The translations under genes and the position numbers were made by a program. A DNA stretch of 47,378 bases, taken from NCBI GenBank assembly GCA_947588875.1, contig CANPZK010000003.1, positions 1-47,378 on the forward strand. Direction: 5' to 3'. Positions 42,251 through 47,378 of this stretch are shown here, one piece after another (within the stretch, counting starts at the first letter, position 1; each line of letters starts with the position of its first letter). Below the pieces are notes generated by a model. That model had not been told where the DNA came from, ran no database searches, and worked only from the letters and a program-made list of their open reading frames with translations. The stretch comes from an uncultured Clostridia bacterium (GTDB taxonomy: Bacteria > Bacillota > Clostridia > Oscillospirales > Acutalibacteraceae).

Positions 42251-43387
42251 TCAGGTTGTCCCGTTCGCCTTTTTCTTCTCCTTCTCTTCTTTGCGCGGAG
42301 TAAGCCACTTCGAGCCCAAGACGACCTTTTTGAGCTTTCTGATAAGCTCTCCCAAGGCGAGTGATACCGCAAATACGAGCACGAACCTGCAAAGGATATA
42401 CATAAAGCATCCCCACGAGGAGGCCAGCAAGCCCTGCCCGAAAAAGATTCTCAGAACGACGTATTCGAGAGGGTCGTGGAAAATATAGACGTAAAACAAA
42501 TCGCGCGTTAAGACGTTCCACCATTTTTTGCCCTCGCATTTGAAAATCCTCGAACAGATATAGGCGAGAACGAACGAAAAGGCGGTGCCTGATAAAATCG
42601 TAAAGAATTTGTTGAACACCTTAACATTATAGTTAAATATTTCCAAGGCGGCAAGAGCCGCAAATATCAATAGAATCTTTTTCATTCCGAGCGCCTCAAA
42701 GCGCGGTCTGTAATGCTCAAAGGTATATCCCAAAGCGAACCAGAAAATATAGCCGATCCCCTGAGCGAGATAGAAAAAGTCAAATTTGATATATGTAGAA
42801 TAAGTACACTGTATCAGCCCTGAAAGCAGCAGGAGCAGGAACACGCTCTGAGTTTTTCTTTTAAGCAGCTTTTCCATAGCCACAAACACGACCATGCACC
42901 AGAAAAGAGCCGGCAGGAACCACAGATGGCCGCCCTCGGTGCCGGTTAAAAGGCCGGTAATCGCAGGCAGCAGGGCCTTCGGCTCATAAAAATTTCCCAA
43001 AACCTTAACGGGCAGCATAAAAAGAGCGCCGTATATAAAGAAGGGAATTATAAGCCGCCTTATCTTTTTAACGACGAACGTATCAAAGCTCGGGATAGGC
43101 CGCAAAGCCAGCACAGCTCCCGACAGCACAAAGAACAGCGGCATATGGAAGCCATACACCCAACCCGTAAGCTCTCTGAAAAACGTCGGGAATATTTCAT
43201 AATACGTACTGCTCACATTCGGCGGCAAAACATAATTCACTCCGCCGAGCTGAGTATGTATGCCCAAATAGGAGCTGTGGCCCACCACAACAAAAATAAT
43301 AGCTATCAGCCGCAGCCAGTCGTAGACCACCACTCTGCCGGAGCCGCCGCGAGCCTTTAATCTGCCGTCCGCGATATTCTTGTTCAT
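42251..43387 (-). CDS. Acyltransferase family 3 membrane protein
   Basis: Integral membrane O-acyltransferase of the OafA/NodX/fucose-4-O-acetylase type, about 378 residues with around ten membrane helices, likely acetylating a surface polysaccharide or lipid-linked sugar. The N-terminal signature DWLRLIAIIFVVVGHSS carries the catalytic-type His; WVYGFHMPLFFVLSG and GGHLWFLPALFWCM are family motifs. The start is the ATG at 43385-43387 with GAGGGGA about ten bases upstream, not the TTG six codons earlier. The zinc-ribbon gene is downstream. Confidence 0.92.
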   Translation of the reverse strand: MNKNIADGRLKARGGSGRVVVYDWLRLIAIIFVVVGHSSYLGIHTQLGGVNYVLPPNVSSTYYEIFPTFFRELTGWVYGFHMPLFFVLSGAVLALRPIPSFDTFVVKKIRRLIIPFFIYGALFMLPVKVLGNFYEPKALLPAITGLLTGTEGGHLWFLPALFWCMVVFVAMEKLLKRKTQSVFLLLLLSGLIQCTYSTYIKFDFFYLAQGIGYIFWFALGYTFEHYRPRFEALGMKKILLIFAALAALEIFNYNVKVFNKFFTILSGTAFSFVLAYICSRIFKCEGKKWWNVLTRDLFYVYIFHDPLEYVVLRIFFGQGLLASSWGCFMYILCRFVLVFAVSLALGELIRKLKKVVLGSKWLTPRKEEKEKKKANGTT

Positions 43388-43459
43388 TTTTCTCTGTCCC
43401 CTCAATTTTAATACAGCCGCCGAAGCCGCTTATCCGCTTACCGATTTATCGCTTTCCTA

Positions 43460-43488
43460 ATTCTACTACACGCAGGGTCTAAAGTCAA
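43460..43488 (-). promoter_or_regulatory. Promoter of the acyltransferase gene
   Basis: TTGACT and TAGAAT with a 17-bp spacer on the minus strand. The -35 box touches the end of an inverted repeat at 43487-43531. Confidence 0.7.
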
Positions 43489-43531
43489 CGGCGTTCATCG
43501 GAAACACTAAGTGTTTTTGAAGGACGCCGTT
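43487..43531. promoter_or_regulatory. Inverted repeat abutting the acyltransferase -35 box
   Basis: Outer arms AACGGCGT/ACGCCGTT and inner arms AAACAC/GTGTTT form a two-part hairpin. It could be an operator, or the terminator of the decayed gene just upstream; no T-run supports the latter. Confidence 0.4.
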
Positions 43532-43854
43532 CGAACATTATAGTTCTCCTTTTCCTCGTCAATATCGGATTGCAAATCCCTGTCGTTCTCAACTTCACCG
43601 TCCGGATTGCTGCGCTCAGACTCCGGATATTCCTTATAACGCAAATGGCATAAAAATAGCGCACACCCGAAGATGTACGCTAAGTAAGTATTAATTTTTT
43701 AAATACAGCTTTTATCCTATTCTGTATTCCTTTTTTATTTCATCAATGCGCCCGTTGAGATCGTCCCTATCCCCTCAAAGCCGGGTGGGCGCTTAACCGC
43801 GGCAGCCTCTCCAAGCCTCAGCCCCGCAATTTTGTCAAATAATGTTTTGCATTT
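43507..43854 (-). pseudogene. Decayed reading frame of unknown origin
   Basis: One minus-strand frame is protein-like in two stretches that keep the same phase but are split by at least three stops (43735-43737 to 43699-43701). The first stretch includes GEAAAVKRPPGFEG. The second has a hydrophobic segment YLAYIFGCALFLCHL followed by a charged tail with KEYPESERSNPDGEV and ends at 43507. There is no start codon or ribosome site. It could be a gene remnant, or a conserved non-coding repeat that happens to read well; I do not recognise the product. It fills most of the gap between the acyltransferase and glycosyltransferase genes. Confidence 0.35.
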
Positions 43855-43875
43855 TCACCGATATTTTGTTATAAT
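43847..43875 (+). promoter_or_regulatory. Promoter of the glycosyltransferase gene
   Basis: TTGCAT and a perfect TATAAT separated by 17 bp, about 40 bp before the start codon. Confidence 0.75.
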
Positions 43876-43914
43876 TTCAGCAAGAACAATATCACGATTG
43901 GAGATGTGCCGAAA

Positions 43915-44895
43915 ATGAAAACAGTCGATATAGTAGTCCCCTGCTACAACGAAGAAGCAGTGCTGCAAATATTCGTGGAAACGACAGACAGCTATATAAA
44001 CAAAATTTCAGGCTATAAATTCAGATATATCCTCGTGGACGACGGCAGCCGCGACAAGACCTTCAGCGTTATGCGCTCGCTCGCCAAGGAGCACAGCAAT
44101 GTTAAATACATATCCTTCGCGCGCAACTTCGGCAAGGAGGCGGCGATGTACGCCGGACTGAAAAATTCAAGCGGAGATTACGTCATAGTAATGGACGCGG
44201 ATCTTCAGCACCCGCCGGCAATGATAGCCGACATGATAAAGGGAATCGAGGAGGGCTACGACTGCTGCGCGGCAAGGAGGACGAGCCGTAAGGGCGAATC
44301 GAAAATAAGGAGCTTTTTCAGCAGGAATTTCTATAAATTCAGCAATAAGATAACCGACGTGAAAATGCCGTACGGCGCGGTCGATTTCAGGATAATGTCG
44401 CGGCAGATGGTGGACGCGGTGCTGTCGCTGAGCGAGGTACAGCGCTTTTCAAAGGGCATATTCAGTTGGGTAGGCTTTGAAACAAAATGGCTGCCCTATG
44501 AAAATGTCGAAAGGACGATCGGCACGACAAAATGGAGCTTCTGGGGGCTGTTCAAGTACGCCATAGACGGAATAACCGCCTTTTCTGTCGCTCCGCTCAG
44601 GTTCATCTCTCTGCTCGGGCTGATAATATCCGGCCTCGCGTTTATATATGCGCTCATCGTCCTGTTCCAGACGCTTATATTCGGCATCGACGTTCCGGGC
44701 TATGCTACGACGCTGATAATAACGCTGTTTCTCGGCGGCATCATTGAGTTTTCGGTGGGAATACTCGGCGAATACATCGGCAGGATATATATGGAAACGA
44801 AAAAGCGCCCGATCTATCTTACAAAAAGCACTAACATAAACGACGAAAGCGACTTCGGCGATATAGATTACAGCGACTTCAATGAAGATTTATAA
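43915..44895 (+). CDS. Family 2 glycosyltransferase, GtrB/DPM1-like, with C-terminal membrane helices
   Basis: About 326 residues; transfers a sugar from a nucleotide donor to undecaprenyl phosphate at the cytoplasmic membrane face, as GtrB/YkcC-type enzymes do. GT-A motifs: VVPCYNEE, LVDDGSRD, then VMDADLQHPP with the metal-binding DxD, and a basic segment RKGESKIRSFFSRNFYKFSN. Two long helices follow (about 230-256 and 264-292), then EYIGRIYMETKKRPIYL and an acidic tail. The start is the ATG at 43915 with GGAG 11 bases upstream; the GTG at 43906 is too close to that site. First of two plus-strand genes with the AlkD-like gene 54 bp after it; a GCGCATATGCGC palindrome follows its stop. Confidence 0.93.
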   Translation: MKTVDIVVPCYNEEAVLQIFVETTDSYINKISGYKFRYILVDDGSRDKTFSVMRSLAKEHSNVKYISFARNFGKEAAMYAGLKNSSGDYVIVMDADLQHPPAMIADMIKGIEEGYDCCAARRTSRKGESKIRSFFSRNFYKFSNKITDVKMPYGAVDFRIMSRQMVDAVLSLSEVQRFSKGIFSWVGFETKWLPYENVERTIGTTKWSFWGLFKYAIDGITAFSVAPLRFISLLGLIISGLAFIYALIVLFQTLIFGIDVPGYATTLIITLFLGGIIEFSVGILGEYIGRIYMETKKRPIYLTKSTNINDESDFGDIDYSDFNEDL

Positions 44896-44949
44896 TGCGC
44901 ATATGCGCGCCGAGCGCCCCCGGATTTAAAGCAAGGGAGGAAAACGAAT

Positions 44950-45642
44950 ATGTCTTTTGATTACAACGAGATATACAATAATATAATGGAGCTTGCGGAC
45001 GACGGCTACCGCAGCTTCCATTCCTCCCTCGTGCCCGGCTGTAATAATATAGCGGGCGCAAGGATACCCGCTCTGCGCGCTCTCGCAAAAGAAATCGCAA
45101 GGGGCGATAGCTGGCGCGAGCTATTATCCTCTCCGAGCAGGGGGCTTTACGAGGAGGAGATGCTTAAGGGGCTTGTCATAGGAATGGCAAAATGCACGCC
45201 CTATGAGCGCCTTGAGCTTGTGAAAAAATTCGTCCCTCATATAGACAACTGGGCGGTGTGCGATACGTTTGTCGGCGGTCTTAAGGCGTTTGCCAAAGAG
45301 CAGGAGCTTATTGCCCCGTACATAGAGAAATGTCTTAAATCCGATGAGGAGTTCACCGTGCGCTTTGCCGTCTGTATGCTTATGAAATGCTTCATTGACA
45401 ACGAGCATATAGATTTTACGCTTGACCGCATATCCTCCGTCGAGCACAGGGGCTATTACGTTATTATGGGCGCGGCGTGGGCGCTTTCGGAATGCTTTAT
45501 AAAGCAGCGCGAAAAGACTCTTGACCTTTTTCAGCAGCGCGTCCTTGACCGCACTGTTCAAAATAAGGCGATACAAAAATGCAGGGAGTCGAGGCGGGTA
45601 TCGGATAAGGACAAGGAGCTTTTGACGGAATATAAGCTATGA
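44950..45642 (+). CDS. DNA alkylation repair protein, AlkD-like
   Basis: 230-residue HEAT-like all-helical protein of the AlkC/AlkD superfamily, which excises bulky or cationic alkylated bases without base flipping. NWAVCDTF supplies Trp101 and Asp105, at the positions of the AlkD catalytic Trp and Asp, and Arg138 in TVRFAVCML matches its conserved Arg. The ATG has GGGAGG nine bases upstream. It is followed by a strong terminator. Close to the glycosyltransferase gene, but no functional link is evident. Confidence 0.92.
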   Translation: MSFDYNEIYNNIMELADDGYRSFHSSLVPGCNNIAGARIPALRALAKEIARGDSWRELLSSPSRGLYEEEMLKGLVIGMAKCTPYERLELVKKFVPHIDNWAVCDTFVGGLKAFAKEQELIAPYIEKCLKSDEEFTVRFAVCMLMKCFIDNEHIDFTLDRISSVEHRGYYVIMGAAWALSECFIKQREKTLDLFQQRVLDRTVQNKAIQKCRESRRVSDKDKELLTEYKL

Positions 45643-45653
45643 GCCATTTAATC

Positions 45654-45696
45654 GGCAGGGAGAGCCGCAGAGCGGCGATTCTCCCTGCCTTTTTTA
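45654..45696 (+). terminator. Terminator of the AlkD-like gene
   Basis: GGCAGGGAGA pairs with TCTCCCTGCC around a GCCGC/GCGGC inner stem, followed by a six-T run. One of the clearest terminators in the window. Confidence 0.92.
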
Positions 45697-45729
45697 TTCG
45701 CGGCGGCTGAGCCGCAGGCGGTTGTTTGA

Positions 45730-45771
45730 CAGACTGTCCAAACGGTATATCGGGCAGTCTGAATTTTTATA
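45730..45771 (+). terminator. Second, back-up terminator-like hairpin
   Basis: CAGACTGTCC pairs with GGGCAGTCTG (one G-U) followed by AATTTTTA. It lies between the AlkD-like gene and the dockerin gene. A promoter for the latter must lie in 45772-45920; I see only weak candidates such as TTGACT near 45806. Confidence 0.5.
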
Positions 45772-45929
45772 TTTCCCCGGCTTTCGCCCTTTTCAGCACG
45801 AATATTGACTAAATTCAACTGGAAAATTTTGTAAATTATACCGTTGAATAATTATCACAAAAGCAATACTTAATTCCTTATCTGTAAGATAATATTACCA
45901 AAAGAACCTTTTGGATAGGCGGTGATATT

Positions 45930-47372
45930 ATTAAAAAGTATGTTGCAACGCTTAACGCGATAATCATAATCCTTCTTATCATAACACCGTCAAACGCGCA
46001 GGCTTATACACATTACGACATTTCCTCGCTGAAATCGGGAAAAATACTCCTTTGCCCCGACGTTTCCGGCACGGTATATATCGCCTCGCAGTCCGACGGT
46101 TATCTCGATTTAAAATACATAAGGGGCGGCGGTTCAGACAGCTTTTCATTCTTTTCCGACTATCAAAGGCTCGAGGCGGCCGGCGGGTGCGGCAAGTATA
46201 TGGGCGCGCTGATGAGCGGAACCCATATAACGCAAAACGGCGTGCCGGTCCCGCAATTACAGGTCTTGATATACAATTTCGCAAGCGGGCAGTGCGATAT
46301 AAATACGGTAATGTCCGCGGTGGACAATGAAAACTGCTTTGTAATGGACAGGAGCTGCGTTTACATTCTTCAAAGTGATTCTCACACCGTCAAGGTCTTT
46401 TCATTCGACGGCACTCCTAAATATTCGATATATACGCCTTATAATATTCTGCGCCTGCTCTACGACAGCTCCGTCGACCGCGTTTACGCTCTGTCGGACA
46501 GGCAAATATTTGCCGTAAACGGGAAAAGCATAGAGCTGCTCGGCAATATTTCTTCACCGGCGGAGCTTGCGGGCAGGGGTATCGTCTGCACGGGCGACGG
46601 CACGGTTTACTCGGTGAACGGAAGCTCTCTTGAATATTTATGCACCGTTCCGGGCGGGAGGGGCGCGGCGGTCGTGGGAGATATAATATATTTCTGCGAC
46701 AACACGGTAATATACGGTCAAAATTATTCCGGCGAGAAAATTTACTCACTCAATATTGGACAGAGGGCGGAAAAGGTATTCCCGCACGGGAACAGTATAG
46801 GGATTCTCTGTGAAAACGTCGAGCTAATGATAGTCTCTCCGTCGGAGATGCGCGAAATACCGCGCGAAACCCAGCCCGCAAATCACGGGAACGGCTCGTC
46901 CAACAGCTCTCCGTCGGGCGGCGGCTCATCGGGCGGCTCATCGTCGGGCGGAGGAAACGCGTCTAACCCCGCGCCGTCGGGCGAGGTTCACTCCTCGGTC
47001 TACGCGGTGGACAAATCCGGTATGACCATAAGCGGAATAGCGCCGCAGACGAGCCTTGCAAAATTCAAACAAAATATGAGCTGCTCCGGCTATTCGGTGT
47101 CGTTCAAAAATTACAGCGGCGCGTCTAAGACCTCGGGCAGCGTCGGGACGGGCTTCACCGCATATTTTTACGGTCAGCGGCAGTTCAGCTTCACTCTGAT
47201 AGTTACGGGAGATTTGACCGGCGAGGGCAACATAAACAGCCTTGATGTAAAGAGATATATGCAGCACCTCTGCGGCAGGAACGAGCTTGAACAGCCGTTT
47301 TACTTCGCCGCTGATATAAACGGCGACGGCGCCTGCGACACGCTCGACCTGCTCGCGGCGGCGCGGTATTAG
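45930..47372 (+). CDS. Secreted beta-propeller-like protein with C-terminal dockerin (ATT start)
   Basis: 480 residues if read from the ATT at 45930. The first 25 residues (KKYVATLNAIIIILLIITP then SNAQA) are a textbook signal peptide, which the first in-frame ATG (46200) would delete. GGCGGTG lies just upstream. Residues about 30-310 hold repeated short strands with Gly/Asp turns (VYIASQSDGYLDL, VYALSDRQIFAVNG, GTVYSVNGSSLEYL), like a beta-propeller. A Ser/Gly linker (about 312-348) and a small beta module lead to a type I dockerin: GDLTGEGNINSLDVKRYMQH and ADINGDGACDTLDLLAA, each a Ca2+-binding half. A dockerin implies docking onto a cohesin, such as the one in the giant protease. Confidence 0.8.
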   Translation: MKKYVATLNAIIIILLIITPSNAQAYTHYDISSLKSGKILLCPDVSGTVYIASQSDGYLDLKYIRGGGSDSFSFFSDYQRLEAAGGCGKYMGALMSGTHITQNGVPVPQLQVLIYNFASGQCDINTVMSAVDNENCFVMDRSCVYILQSDSHTVKVFSFDGTPKYSIYTPYNILRLLYDSSVDRVYALSDRQIFAVNGKSIELLGNISSPAELAGRGIVCTGDGTVYSVNGSSLEYLCTVPGGRGAAVVGDIIYFCDNTVIYGQNYSGEKIYSLNIGQRAEKVFPHGNSIGILCENVELMIVSPSEMREIPRETQPANHGNGSSNSSPSGGGSSGGSSSGGGNASNPAPSGEVHSSVYAVDKSGMTISGIAPQTSLAKFKQNMSCSGYSVSFKNYSGASKTSGSVGTGFTAYFYGQRQFSFTLIVTGDLTGEGNINSLDVKRYMQHLCGRNELEQPFYFAADINGDGACDTLDLLAAARY

Positions 47373-47378
47373 CTGCAT

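Overview
The window looks like a chromosomal segment of an anaerobic, gut-type Clostridia, most likely Oscillospirales/Ruminococcaceae. The grounds are a cohesin domain and dockerins at one locus, a BofA-family sporulation protein, an M26 (IgA1-protease/ZmpB class) peptidase, a [4Fe-4S]-type IlvD, strong AGGAGG ribosome sites and sigma-A promoters with 17-bp spacers. I see no rRNA, tRNA, CRISPR array or intact insertion sequence.

Left part (1-12.6 kb), core metabolism. On the minus strand a membrane-bound nucleoside-sugar 4,6-dehydratase gene is followed by glmS, so enzymes at two ends of amino-sugar supply share one promoter. Next come gltD and gltB, NADPH-glutamate synthase in gltB-gltD order on the minus strand. 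Divergently, mgtE (Mg2+ channel) has an unusual leader with a 33-codon reading frame and nested stems.

Middle (12.6-18.1 kb): a membrane-anchored, degenerate DHHW/SGNH-like protein, a flavodoxin, a pyridoxamine-phosphate-oxidase-like flavoprotein, and on the minus strand ilvD followed by bofA, whose ribosome site lies inside a terminator-like hairpin.

Centre (18.2-40.3 kb): one 22-kb minus-strand gene for a 7,362-residue surface protein. In order it has a signal peptide, a cohesin domain, a two-helix membrane hairpin, two half-dockerins split by a Ser-rich linker, about 5,300 residues of alternating beta-sandwich repeats (a period of about 1.14 kb in the most regular part), a GLUG/M26-N region, an M26 zinc protease core (HEAAH), a second GLUG block and a Pro/Thr-rich tail.

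Right part (40.3-47.4 kb): small minus-strand genes (MmcQ/YjbR, GNAT, zinc ribbon, acyltransferase 3), a decayed reading frame, then plus-strand genes for a GtrB-type glycosyltransferase and an AlkD-like protein, and a secreted beta-propeller-like protein with a C-terminal dockerin that seems to start at ATT. A cohesin in the giant protein and a dockerin protein about 5.6 kb away suggest a cell-surface cohesin-dockerin assembly built on a protease; this is inference.

Three intergenic regions carry copies of one palindromic element of about 145 bp with outer, inner and side-arm inverted repeats whose arm sequences differ between copies while keeping their pairing.
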